DNA of 64,000 bases. It comes from Ferrimonas sp048263965. Lineage in GTDB: Bacteria > Pseudomonadota > Gammaproteobacteria > Enterobacterales > Shewanellaceae. Positions 24,479 to 31,686 of the stretch are shown here, one piece after another (position 1 is the stretch's first letter; the number at the start of each line of letters is the position of its first letter). Position numbers and translations under genes: made by a program. The notes below the pieces were generated by a model. It was not told where the DNA came from, ran no database searches, and was given only the letters and a program-made list of their open reading frames with translations. The stretch covers positions 1-64,000 of the forward strand of contig NZ_JBLXDO010000015.1 of NCBI RefSeq assembly GCF_048263965.1. Reading direction: 5' to 3'.

Positions 24479-26149
24479 ATGGTTAGTTCCCTGAGCATTC
24501 GTCAGCGTCTGGTGCTGCTGGTGGTGGTGATCTGCGGCATCCAGCTTCTCACCACCTCTACCGTCTTTGTCAAACTGACCAATCTGGAGGGGCACCTGGC
24601 AGAGGTGGCTCACCGGAATATGCCTGTGGTGGCGGCGGCCACGCGCATCACCGAGTTGCAGCTGGAGCAGGAGGTGATGTTTGAGCGCGGGTTCCGATAT
24701 GCCCTGGAGCTCTCCTCTGAAGAGGGGGCGGTGTCGGGCTATCAATCCTCTCTTGCGGCTTTCTGGGTGATGAATGAAGAGATCGAGCGGGAGTTCAGCC
24801 GCGCCGGTCAGTTTTTCGAGGGCAGCTCGGGGGAGATGGCGGCCCTTGGCACCTCCCTGGTGAAACTGCGCGCTCACCATCAGACCTGGGTCGAGCATGT
24901 TGAGGAGGTGTTTGGCCACCTGGAACAGGGGGCCAAGAGCCAGGCGGAAGTGCTTTCCGGTCCTGTAGAGCAGGAGGCCCAGGCATTGACCACGGAAGTG
25001 GAGGAGCTGCTCCATCAGCTGGCCGGGTTGACCGAGTCGGCGTTGACAGACATTGAGGGGGAGGCCACCAGCCTGGAATACATTTCGGTGTCCGCGTCAC
25101 TGGTCTCTCTGTTGATCGCCTGCGCCATGGTGCTGTGGTTCTCCAAGGCGATAATGCGAGGGTTGGACAAGGGGCTGTCAGCTCTGCGAGATCTCGCCGG
25201 TGGCGACTTCAGTCGGCCCGTGGCCAAAGATGAACCCGGAGAGCTGGGAGACCTGCTCTGTGCCATGGAGAAGACCCGCAGCACCGTGGCCCAGCTGCTC
25301 ATCGGTGTCAGGCACTCCACCCAGGAGGTGGCACAAGCCTCTGATTCCCTCTCAGTGTGCAGCTGCGAAGTGCAGAACAACGTCAGTCGTCAGACCGATG
25401 AGGTGACCCAGGTGGCCACGGCGATGAACGAGATGGCGTCTACCGCTCAGGAGGTGGCTCGCAGTGCGTCGGCGACCCAGGCGGCCACCGGGGAAGCGAC
25501 CCAGAGGTCGCAGCAGAGTCAGCAAGCCAACCTGGAGGCCATGGGGCATACGGAACAGCTGGTGGAGAGTCTGAATCAGAGTGGCGAGGTGATGGGAGCC
25601 TTGGAGCAGAACAGTCATAATATCGGTACTGTGCTGGAGGTGATCAAGGGGATCGCCGAGCAGACCAATCTGCTGGCGCTGAACGCGGCCATCGAGGCGG
25701 CCCGGGCCGGGGAGCAGGGCAGGGGGTTTGCGGTGGTGGCCGATGAGGTGCGGCATCTGGCTCAGCGCACCCATGAGTCCACCACAGAGATTGAGTCGAT
25801 GATTGAGCAGTTTCGCTCCGGCACCCAAGAGGCAGTGCAGACCATACAGCGCAGCTGTGATCTTGGTGGCCGCACCATAGAGCTTTCCGGTCGATTCAGC
25901 GAGCTGATGTCTCAGATGAATGACGCCATTCAGCGGGTGAACGAGATGAACATCCAGATCGCCAGCGCCGCAGAGGAGCAGAGTGGCGTAGTGGAGGAGA
26001 TCAACGTCAATGTGGTCCGGGTCAGTGACGCCTCAGAGAGCAATGTCCAGCAGATTCAGCAAGTTGCAGCGGCCAGTGAGCAACTGACGGCCACCGCCAG
26101 TGAGTTGAGAAACGCCATCGATCATTTCAGGTTGCCGGAAGCGGGCTGA
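24479..26149 (+). CDS. Methyl-accepting chemotaxis protein
   Basis: A 556-residue chemoreceptor in the inner membrane. TM1 is near residues 10-30, the periplasmic helical sensor domain ~32-195, TM2 ~198-220, HAMP ~222-275 and the cytoplasmic signalling domain to the end. The hairpin tip motif EQTNLLALNAAIEAARAGEQ is intact, as is GRGFAVVADEVRHLAQRT. The ligand cannot be inferred. GGGGAGG stands 5 nt before ATG 24479. The 291 bp upstream hold no recognisable sigma-28 promoter or riboswitch; a weak hairpin with T7 lies near 24298-24321. Confidence 0.94.
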   Translation: MVSSLSIRQRLVLLVVVICGIQLLTTSTVFVKLTNLEGHLAEVAHRNMPVVAAATRITELQLEQEVMFERGFRYALELSSEEGAVSGYQSSLAAFWVMNEEIEREFSRAGQFFEGSSGEMAALGTSLVKLRAHHQTWVEHVEEVFGHLEQGAKSQAEVLSGPVEQEAQALTTEVEELLHQLAGLTESALTDIEGEATSLEYISVSASLVSLLIACAMVLWFSKAIMRGLDKGLSALRDLAGGDFSRPVAKDEPGELGDLLCAMEKTRSTVAQLLIGVRHSTQEVAQASDSLSVCSCEVQNNVSRQTDEVTQVATAMNEMASTAQEVARSASATQAATGEATQRSQQSQQANLEAMGHTEQLVESLNQSGEVMGALEQNSHNIGTVLEVIKGIAEQTNLLALNAAIEAARAGEQGRGFAVVADEVRHLAQRTHESTTEIESMIEQFRSGTQEAVQTIQRSCDLGGRTIELSGRFSELMSQMNDAIQRVNEMNIQIASAAEEQSGVVEEINVNVVRVSDASESNVQQIQQVAAASEQLTATASELRNAIDHFRLPEAG

Positions 26150-26152
26150 AAA

Positions 26153-26178
26153 AAGGCCGGAGTCACAGCTCCGGCCTT
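26153..26178. terminator. Terminator between MCP and P-type ATPase genes
   Basis: AAGGCCGGAG/CTCCGGCCTT, 10-bp stem, immediately after the chemoreceptor stop and 18 nt beyond the end of the convergent ATPase gene; A-rich upstream so it can serve both strands. Confidence 0.85.
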
Positions 26179-26195
26179 GTTGTGTTGCCCTGATG

Positions 26196-28256
26196 CTATC
26201 CCTGGCGGGCGGCAATGGCCCGGCTGATGACGGCCAGGGTGGTGCCGTTGTGCAGCAGGGCACTGGTGGCGGGGCGTAACCAGCCCATGGCCGCGGCCAG
26301 CATGATGCCGCTGTTGACCACCTCCGCCAGGCGGATGTTGCTGTCAATGAGCGCCATCGCCTCCTGAGACAGCTCCCTGGCCTGGGCAATGCCCAGCAGG
26401 CTGTCCTGCATCAACACCACATCGGCAGCCAGGTGCGCCAGATCGGTGCCCGTAGCCATGGCCAGGCCCACGTCGGCCGCCGATAAGGCGGGCGCATCGT
26501 TGACACCATCTCCGACGAACAACACCTTATGACCCTGCTGCTGCAGCTTGGTGACCACATCGGCTTTGGAGTCTGGGGTGGCTTCGGCGAAGAAGAGATC
26601 GAAACCCAACTCCTCGGTGACCTGACGGGCCTTGGCCGTGGTATCTCCGGTGAGCAGAACCAGGTTGCGGATGCCGCTGTCCCTCAGCCGTTTGAGTGCA
26701 TCGTGGACCTCTTCCCTCAGGGTATCGCGCAGGCCAATGACCCCCATGGGCAGGTTGCCGCTGGCGAGGAACAGCATGTGCTTGCCCTCCGCTTCCAGCT
26801 GAGCAATGGTCTGCTCCAGGGAACTGAAGTCCACTTGCTCGTGAACTTCCAGATAGTGGCGGCTGCCAATCACCAGGGGATGGCCATCGATGGAGCTCTT
26901 CAGGCCGTGAGCGATCACATACTCCACCTCGCCATGCTCAATGTGGGGCAGGGCATGATGTTTGGCGGCATTGACCACAGCCTGGGCCAGGGGATGGTTG
27001 CAGTGCTCCTCCACTGAGGCGGCGATGGCCAGCAGTTCCCGGGCGTTCTCCTGCTCGCGCAGGCAGATGACGTCGGTCACCTCCAGATCCCCGTAGGTCA
27101 GGGTTCCGGTCTTGTCGAACACCACGGTATCCACCTCTGCCAGGTTCTCCATGGCCCGACCGCCCTTAAGCAGCAGCCCCTGTTTGGCTGCGCGGTACAT
27201 CATTGACTTGAAGGCCACCGGCGTGGACAGTTTCAGGGCACAGGAGTAATCCACCAGGAACACCGACGCCAGACGTTCCAGATCGCCGGTCATGGCAAAG
27301 ACGGCGCTGCCGATGGCCAGGGTGATCTTCACCCGGCGCTCGGCCATCTCCTGAGTTGCAAGTTGAGTCTGACTCTTCTCTCCCAGAGACTGGGCGATGA
27401 TGGCAGCGATGCGGGCTGTGGTGGTGTCACAGCCGACCTTCTCCACCTTAAGGGTGACATTCCCCTCGTGAATGGCGGTACCTGAGTAGAGGTAGGCACT
27501 GTCCTCCCGGCGCACGGGAACCGACTCTCCGGTGAGCGATGCCTGATTGACCAGACACTCTCCCTGAGTGATCACGCCGTCGGCGGGCACCATCTCCCCC
27601 GGGCCAAGGCGAACCAGCTCGCCCTCGGTCAGGGACTCGGAACTGACCTGTATCTCCTGACCGTCGCGGATGACCCACACCTGAGTGTGCTTGGGTTGCA
27701 TCAGCTCGGCCAGCAACTTGTCGCTGTTGCGACTGGTGAGTTGCTCCATGTACTCGCCGGTGGAGAGCAGGGTCTGGGTCAGCATGGCGGTTTTGTGATC
27801 CCCCCGCCAGGCTGAGAGGCCGATGGCAAAGGCATCCAACACCTCCACGCCCAGGGTCCGATCCTTCAGCTGTGCCACCCCCGCCTCCAGGGTTGGGGTG
27901 ATCAGTGCGGCGGTGCTCAGGGAGGCGTAGCGTTTAGGCAGCAGCCCTGCGGCCAGAAAGCCCATCAGGTTGAGGGCGATGTCGCCGCGGGTGTACTGGT
28001 GCTCGTCGTCAATGCGCTCCACCGCTTGCCAGTCCAGGGATTCCAGCCTGCTCTGAATGTCGGCGGGCTCCAGCAACTGATGATCGTACTCAATCACCAG
28101 GGAGCGGGCATACTCATTCAGGCGGACAGAGTGCACCCCCTGCAGGGAGAGCAGTCCGCTTTTCAGCCAGTCGCCGCACCCTTTAAGGGAAGCCAGCAGC
28201 TCAATCTTGAGGCGGATGCGTCCAGGTATGTGGTGTTTGACCACAAACTGAGTCAT
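26196..28256 (-). CDS. fezB: P1B-type ATPase, ferrosome FezB-like
   Basis: A 686-residue P-type ATPase that I assign to the P1B-6/FezB group, which loads iron into ferrosomes. P-type motifs are intact: TGES 242-245, phosphorylation site DKTGT 381-385, HP 421-422, GDGVND 582-587. The ion-path helix carries SCALKLSTP (338-346) instead of the CPC/CPH/SPC of copper, zinc and cobalt pumps. There is no CxxC HMA domain; the N-terminus instead carries HHIPGRIRL (8-16), a short basic motif shared with the first gene of the operon. ATG 28256 is preferred over GTG 28259 because AGGAG is 5 nt away. It is the last gene of a tightly overlapping five-gene operon. FezB identity is inference from motif plus context. 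Confidence 0.8.
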   Translation of the reverse strand: MTQFVVKHHIPGRIRLKIELLASLKGCGDWLKSGLLSLQGVHSVRLNEYARSLVIEYDHQLLEPADIQSRLESLDWQAVERIDDEHQYTRGDIALNLMGFLAAGLLPKRYASLSTAALITPTLEAGVAQLKDRTLGVEVLDAFAIGLSAWRGDHKTAMLTQTLLSTGEYMEQLTSRNSDKLLAELMQPKHTQVWVIRDGQEIQVSSESLTEGELVRLGPGEMVPADGVITQGECLVNQASLTGESVPVRREDSAYLYSGTAIHEGNVTLKVEKVGCDTTTARIAAIIAQSLGEKSQTQLATQEMAERRVKITLAIGSAVFAMTGDLERLASVFLVDYSCALKLSTPVAFKSMMYRAAKQGLLLKGGRAMENLAEVDTVVFDKTGTLTYGDLEVTDVICLREQENARELLAIAASVEEHCNHPLAQAVVNAAKHHALPHIEHGEVEYVIAHGLKSSIDGHPLVIGSRHYLEVHEQVDFSSLEQTIAQLEAEGKHMLFLASGNLPMGVIGLRDTLREEVHDALKRLRDSGIRNLVLLTGDTTAKARQVTEELGFDLFFAEATPDSKADVVTKLQQQGHKVLFVGDGVNDAPALSAADVGLAMATGTDLAHLAADVVLMQDSLLGIAQARELSQEAMALIDSNIRLAEVVNSGIMLAAAMGWLRPATSALLHNGTTLAVISRAIAARQG

Positions 28257-28528
28257 CACTGCTCCTTGTGCAGGTTGCGGTAGTACTCCAGCTCTGCCTG
28301 AGTGTCTTCCAGGCGCTCCTTGAGCTCTTCCACTTCGCCACGCACCGTGGACCAGGCACGGTTGCCCGCCGAGGCCACGCCCTGTTGTACCTTCTTGTTG
28401 GAGAGCAGGTAGGCCACGGCGGCACCGGCCACCAGGCCAGAGACGAAGTGGGTGCGAGTGTTCTGCTGCGGATAGGGCTGCTGCGGCTGATAGCCGTAGG
28501 GGTAGTAAGGGTTAGGCACTTTCTTCAT
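28256..28528 (-). CDS. Small Pro/Tyr-rich single-TM protein of the fez-like operon
   Basis: A 90-residue protein. The start is rich in Pro, Tyr and Gln (NPYYPYGYQPQQPYPQQ). A Gly/Ala hydrophobic segment VSGLVAGAAVAYLLSNKKV (about 29-47) follows, and a coiled-coil-like C-terminus (VEELKERLEDTQAELEYYR) ends it, resembling YtxH-type proteins. The motif GAAxAxxLSNxxV is shared with the 225-residue protein encoded upstream in the operon, so the two may be structural relatives. Its stop TGA overlaps the fezB ATG. Likely a ferrosome membrane component; this is inference. Confidence 0.7.
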   Translation of the reverse strand: MKKVPNPYYPYGYQPQQPYPQQNTRTHFVSGLVAGAAVAYLLSNKKVQQGVASAGNRAWSTVRGEVEELKERLEDTQAELEYYRNLHKEQ

Positions 28529-28823
28529 TGGAGTTGTCCGTTAATTCATCGATGAGGTAGAGGCTGGCGGCCCCGGCACACAATACAGTGGCCAGCGACA
28601 ACAGGGGGCGTCCGGCCATGTGACCGGCAACGGCGGTGGCCATGCCTCCTGCAACTCCCGCTTTGGCGGCATCTTTCAGCGTCTTGGCGGCAAGCTCATT
28701 CACTTGCAGCTCGCCGCGCTGATAGGCGCTCCACTGCCCTGCGGCGGAGGCGGTGCCTCCCAGCAGGGCGCTGGCGATCATCGCCCGGCTGGCGGGACTC
28801 AGCTCTCGAGAGCTGTTACTCAT
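28512..28823 (-). CDS. Small Gly/Ala-rich membrane protein of the fez-like operon
   Basis: A 103-residue protein with two or three Gly/Ala-rich hydrophobic stretches (MIASALLGGTASAAG, AGVAGGMATAVAGHMAG and LLSLATVLCAGAASLYLID). The small-residue packing recalls magnetosome and ferrosome membrane proteins, but no family is certain. Its start overlaps the previous gene by 8 bp and its end overlaps the next by 17 bp, so translation is probably coupled. Confidence 0.7.
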   Translation of the reverse strand: MSNSSRELSPASRAMIASALLGGTASAAGQWSAYQRGELQVNELAAKTLKDAAKAGVAGGMATAVAGHMAGRPLLSLATVLCAGAASLYLIDELTDNSNEESA

Positions 28824-29493
28824 TGGTTTCAGCCTTTACCTGAGGCTCCGCAGGGGCTTCAGGGGCAGGCTCATGCTGCGGTGCGGCTTGAGGCTCGGGA
28901 GAACGGTGGCGCTCGACGGACTCTTTGAATCCAGCCTTACCGGCGGCCAGGGTGTCTTTAAATACATCGGTGCCCATGGAGACGTTGCTGCTGACATTGG
29001 AGGCGGTCTGGGTAGCGGATTGCTTTACCTTGTCGGTGCCGGTTTTCAGCAGGTCACCGGCGTTACCCAGCATACTCATCAGATTGCCGCGGACGTTCTC
29101 ATTGCTGAGGATCAGGGCGGCGGCGGCGCCAATCATCGCCCCTTTCCAGAACTCCTTGTCGTCCACACCCAGCTTGTGCAGCAGATCCTTGAAGATGCCT
29201 GCCTGGTCACCCATCAGCCCCTCCAGCATCTGCTGAGACTGAGCCATCAGTGGATCGCTGTGGTGGTGATCATGGTGGCCGCCGTGTGGAGGCATGCCAT
29301 GGTGGTGCGGCGGATAGCCATGGGGCATCTGTGGCTGGCCCTGAGGCGGCACACCATAGCCCTGGGGTGGCATGGCATGGGGGTGATAGCCGTGCATGGG
29401 ATGGGGGTGGTAGCCATGCATGGGATGAGGGGGCCACACAGGAGGATAACCGTATGGGGGGTAAGCCATGTTTTGCTCGTCTTTGTTATTCAT
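28816..29493 (-). CDS. His/Pro/Tyr-rich protein with membrane segment, fez-like operon
   Basis: A 225-residue three-part protein. Residues ~10-80 are low-complexity and rich in His, Pro, Met, Tyr and Gly (repeats of HPMHGYHPH type, then PHHHGMPPHGGHHDHHH), a likely metal-binding region. Residues ~80-135 are folded and end in a hydrophobic segment GAMIGAAAALILSNENV. The rest is a helical Ser/Thr/Ala region and an acidic Pro/Glu/Ala tail. AAGGA precedes ATG 29493. In an iron-storage organelle operon, the His-rich part may bind or nucleate iron; this is speculation. Confidence 0.72.
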   Translation of the reverse strand: MNNKDEQNMAYPPYGYPPVWPPHPMHGYHPHPMHGYHPHAMPPQGYGVPPQGQPQMPHGYPPHHHGMPPHGGHHDHHHSDPLMAQSQQMLEGLMGDQAGIFKDLLHKLGVDDKEFWKGAMIGAAAALILSNENVRGNLMSMLGNAGDLLKTGTDKVKQSATQTASNVSSNVSMGTDVFKDTLAAGKAGFKESVERHRSPEPQAAPQHEPAPEAPAEPQVKAETNE

Positions 29494-29506
29494 GATGCAA
29501 CCATCC

Positions 29507-29833
29507 TTATTGGTAGTGTGGCGCTAAAAGGTCGATCAGTTCCTGGCACGCCTGCTCGGCGCCCATCTGGCATTCGCCGAAGAGCCTGTCCAGTAAACCG
29601 GGATGAATGGTGCTGTGGTCATACTCCAGGATCAGGCTGTTGGAGCCGGTATTGAGCTGGAACCGTTTCAGTGGGGGCAGGCGATCCGCCTGCTCCATAA
29701 TCTGCTCGGTTTTAAACCTGGCCATTTGGGTGACCAGTGCCGAGTTGAACTTAAGCCGAATTCGGCCAGGAATGTGGTGGGCGACGTGGACCCACTGCCT
29801 GAGCTTTACTATTTCTGTGGCCGTGTTAGGCAT
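29507..29833 (-). CDS. HMA_2-like protein with HHIPGRIRL motif, first gene of fez-like operon
   Basis: A 108-residue protein. VAHHIPGRIRLKF (about 18-30) is nearly identical to the N-terminus of the operon's P-type ATPase (KHHIPGRIRLKI), and the following ~70 residues resemble a ferredoxin-fold, HMA-like domain without the CxxC pair (LNTGSNSLILEYDHSTIHPG). The rest of ATPase N-terminus aligns with the same domain (ARSLVIEYDHQLLEP). A possible FezC-type or scaffold protein. ATG 29833 is preferred; TTG 29842 is in frame. Confidence 0.72.
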   Translation of the reverse strand: MPNTATEIVKLRQWVHVAHHIPGRIRLKFNSALVTQMARFKTEQIMEQADRLPPLKRFQLNTGSNSLILEYDHSTIHPGLLDRLFGECQMGAEQACQELIDLLAPHYQ

Positions 29834-29947
29834 GATGTTCAATCACTTTCGCTAGTGGCAAGGGCTCGATTCTGGCATGTGGATATCCAGAGAAAATTGC
29901 GCGAGGTCAAAAAGACCCTCTTGTTTTGCTGCAAACAAGGCCGAATG

Positions 29948-29966
29948 GCAAATAAAAATCAATCTC
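29948..29966. promoter_or_regulatory. Fur-box-like site, divergent fez promoter region
   Basis: GCAAATAAAAATCAATCTC matches the 19-bp Fur consensus at 13 positions by eye. It lies 115-133 bp upstream of the minus-strand operon, in the divergent intergenic region. Confidence 0.5.
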
Positions 29967-30039
29967 ATCACTGGCTTTGTGATATTGCCCCAAGGCTGTC
30001 GATTTTTCTTTGAGTTTCAGGGAATGATGAGATACATTA

Positions 30040-30058
30040 AATGAAAATCAGTCTCATT
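30040..30058. promoter_or_regulatory. Fur-box-like site before the divergent gene
   Basis: AATGAAAATCAGTCTCATT is an imperfect palindrome matching the Fur consensus at about 14 of 19 positions (best frame starts 30038). It overlaps an in-frame ATG at 30041, which argues that the true start of the gene is ATG 30071. Confidence 0.65.
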
Positions 30059-30070
30059 CATGGTGTTGTG

Positions 30071-30430
30071 ATGTCGACCTATATCCACAAAACGGATCGT
30101 CGCCTGCGAATTCGCTCAGACTATATTCTGAACAACCCTGCCGAAGTGCAGGCGCTGGCAGATCAACTGCGTCAGATCGATGCGGTGCTTGAGGTTAGAC
30201 ATCGTCGTTATGCCGGTTCGGTGACCCTGATGTTCGATCACAACGAGCTGACCGCAGATGATCTGCTGGAGACGGTGGAGAGTCATGGGTGGCTGCGCTC
30301 AGACAGTCGCAACGCCTTTGTGGAGAATGCGGTGCGCAGTGGGTCACGTTCCCTGATGAAAGGGGTGGCGGTTCTGGCGCTGAAACGCCTGGTGGGGCCG
30401 GGCATGATAAAGGCCCTGGCATTTGCCTGA
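30071..30430 (+). CDS. HMA-like protein divergent to the fez-like operon
   Basis: A 119-residue protein. It begins MSTYIHKTDRRLRIRSDYIL, and DRRLRIR resembles a degenerate form of the GRIRL motif of the two operon proteins. Residues ~10-80 read as a ferredoxin-fold, HMA-like domain (AVLEVRHRRYAGSVTLMFDH) without CxxC. The C-terminal ~35 residues are hydrophobic and basic (SLMKGVAVLALKRLVGPG). A Fur-box-like site ends 12 bp upstream of the start. It could be the sixth gene of a fez set of six, or a regulator/adaptor. Confidence 0.7.
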   Translation: MSTYIHKTDRRLRIRSDYILNNPAEVQALADQLRQIDAVLEVRHRRYAGSVTLMFDHNELTADDLLETVESHGWLRSDSRNAFVENAVRSGSRSLMKGVAVLALKRLVGPGMIKALAFA

Positions 30431-30443
30431 GACTGAGTTGAAG

Positions 30444-30471
30444 AAACGCGCTCCGAGTAGCGCGTTTTTTT
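30444..30471 (+). terminator. Terminator after the divergent fez-associated gene
   Basis: AAACGCGCT/AGCGCGTTT, 9-bp stem with a 6-nt loop and T7. Confidence 0.9.
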
Positions 30472-30486
30472 GTGCCTGCTCCTATC

Positions 30487-30870
30487 TTAGCCGGCAAACT
30501 TCTTGACGGCACATTTGCAATGCCCACCCATCAGCGCGGGACAGTGCTTACAGGGCGGAGATTTCAGCGGCAGCATGGACAGGGTACGGGCCGGCTGCTG
30601 TATTGACTGAATTCGAGGAGAGTGTGAGTCCGCAAAGGAGCGGCCTGTGCCTCCTTCATCAAACCAACTGAGCAATGGGGTCAGTGGTGCCATCAGTTCT
30701 CGCACTGCGCTTTGTCCAGCTTGCAGGGTGATCGCCCTGAGCTCGGGATGGAGCTTCCGCAGAGGCTGTTCGGCCCTGGCGATGCGTTTCTGAAACTTAC
30801 CCGCTTTGACCAGCTTCTTTAGTTTCTTCAATGATGACACTGTACATGCCCAGGTGATATTGATTCTCAT
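30487..30870 (-). CDS. Hypothetical basic protein with C-terminal Cys cluster
   Basis: A 127-residue protein not matched to any family I know. The N-terminus is Lys-rich and helical (LKKLKKLVKAGKFQKRIARA). The C-terminus has a Cys/His cluster CKHCPALMGGHCKC that could bind a metal or Fe-S centre. The annotated ATG 30870 lies inside a Fur-box-like sequence, so a downstream GTG (codon 11) or TTG (codon 14) start is possible. It converges on the neighbouring HMA-like gene. Iron-regulated expression is inferred from the box. Confidence 0.6.
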   Translation of the reverse strand: MRINITWACTVSSLKKLKKLVKAGKFQKRIARAEQPLRKLHPELRAITLQAGQSAVRELMAPLTPLLSWFDEGGTGRSFADSHSPRIQSIQQPARTLSMLPLKSPPCKHCPALMGGHCKCAVKKFAG

Positions 30871-30874
30871 TTAT
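30856..30874. promoter_or_regulatory. Fur-box-like site at the Cys-cluster gene
   Basis: Minus-strand ATAAATGAGAATCAATATC matches the Fur consensus at about 14 of 19 positions. It covers the annotated start codon of the gene at 30487-30870. Confidence 0.62.
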
Positions 30875-31686
30875 CTTAAGGGCTTTCGTGCTGGTTTTCC
30901 AGAGTGATCCACCCAAGGGGAAGGGAGGGGCCCTGACAAAGGTCCGAGCTCTTAAGGTGAGAAAGCGGTCGTCCGCTTTTCCTTCGAAAATCGTATGTTG
31001 ATCCGGTGTTTCCATCTCTCATGTTTGTTTTTGGTTGCGGCTGGGTGTCCTCGATGTTGCCTGCCCCTTACCAACTCTTACTATGTTGCGGTATTTTGGT
31101 GCGAATGCTCACATTATTTGGAACTTGATGTGAAATAAAGGCGGCAGGGGATGCAGTTGTCTTGACGCTTTGTTGTGCAGCAAACTAGAATTCAAAACTG
31201 CTGTTTTTTTTGAGGTTAAAAAAGCATTGAAATGAATTTAATTATTGGTGAGTAACAGATGGTCTACCTTATTACATAAGATAAAATGTTAATAAAGGTA
31301 ACAATGATATATTCCCCAGCCAATAAATTAGATTCAGATAATCAATCTTAATGTTGTTTAGAAAAATCTTATTAATGTAGGCGTGGAGCGAAATTTTGTC
31401 TGCGCTGTTTGTTTGAGCTTCAAATAGTAATCGGCTTAGTCAGGCTGAACGCTCGACGATCTTCAACTGGTCAGCCACACGATAATATTTATCTTGTGGT
31501 CTCGCTGTCCTCATTGGGTTGCTGATTCATAAATGAAGATAAATCATATTTTAGACAGTGGTCTTTCTTGGGCTGCTGCCCGGCTTTTTGCGCCCAAAAA
31601 ATATCAAATTTGCTGTCAACTGAAGGCTTGCCATCGCGTTTTGACGGTTCTGTTTGTACTAAATATTCACAATAATAGGTTGAGCT
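30875..31686. other. AT-rich intergenic region, 0.8 kb
   Basis: No gene is supported here. Base composition drops well below that of the neighbours from about 31080 on. A good sigma-70-like promoter, TTGACG (31162-31167), 18 nt, TAGAAT (31186-31191), points toward the outer-membrane gene at 31687 but would leave a ~490-nt leader. An inverted repeat lies at 31475-31499. Short ORFs on both strands have no RBS or recognisable content. The region may hold an sRNA, a long 5' UTR or operators. Confidence 0.5.
31475..31499. repeat. 25-bp near-perfect inverted repeat
   Basis: CCACACGATAA-TAT-TTATCTTGTGG: 11-bp arms with one mismatch and a 3-nt centre, about 190 bp before the barrel gene. It has no U tract, so an operator or RNA hairpin is more likely than a terminator. 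Confidence 0.6.

Noticed and set aside
30797..31015. 72-codon minus-strand ORF upstream of the Cys-cluster gene
   Set aside because: It overlaps that gene's 5' end in another frame, has no RBS and includes the Fur-box-like site.
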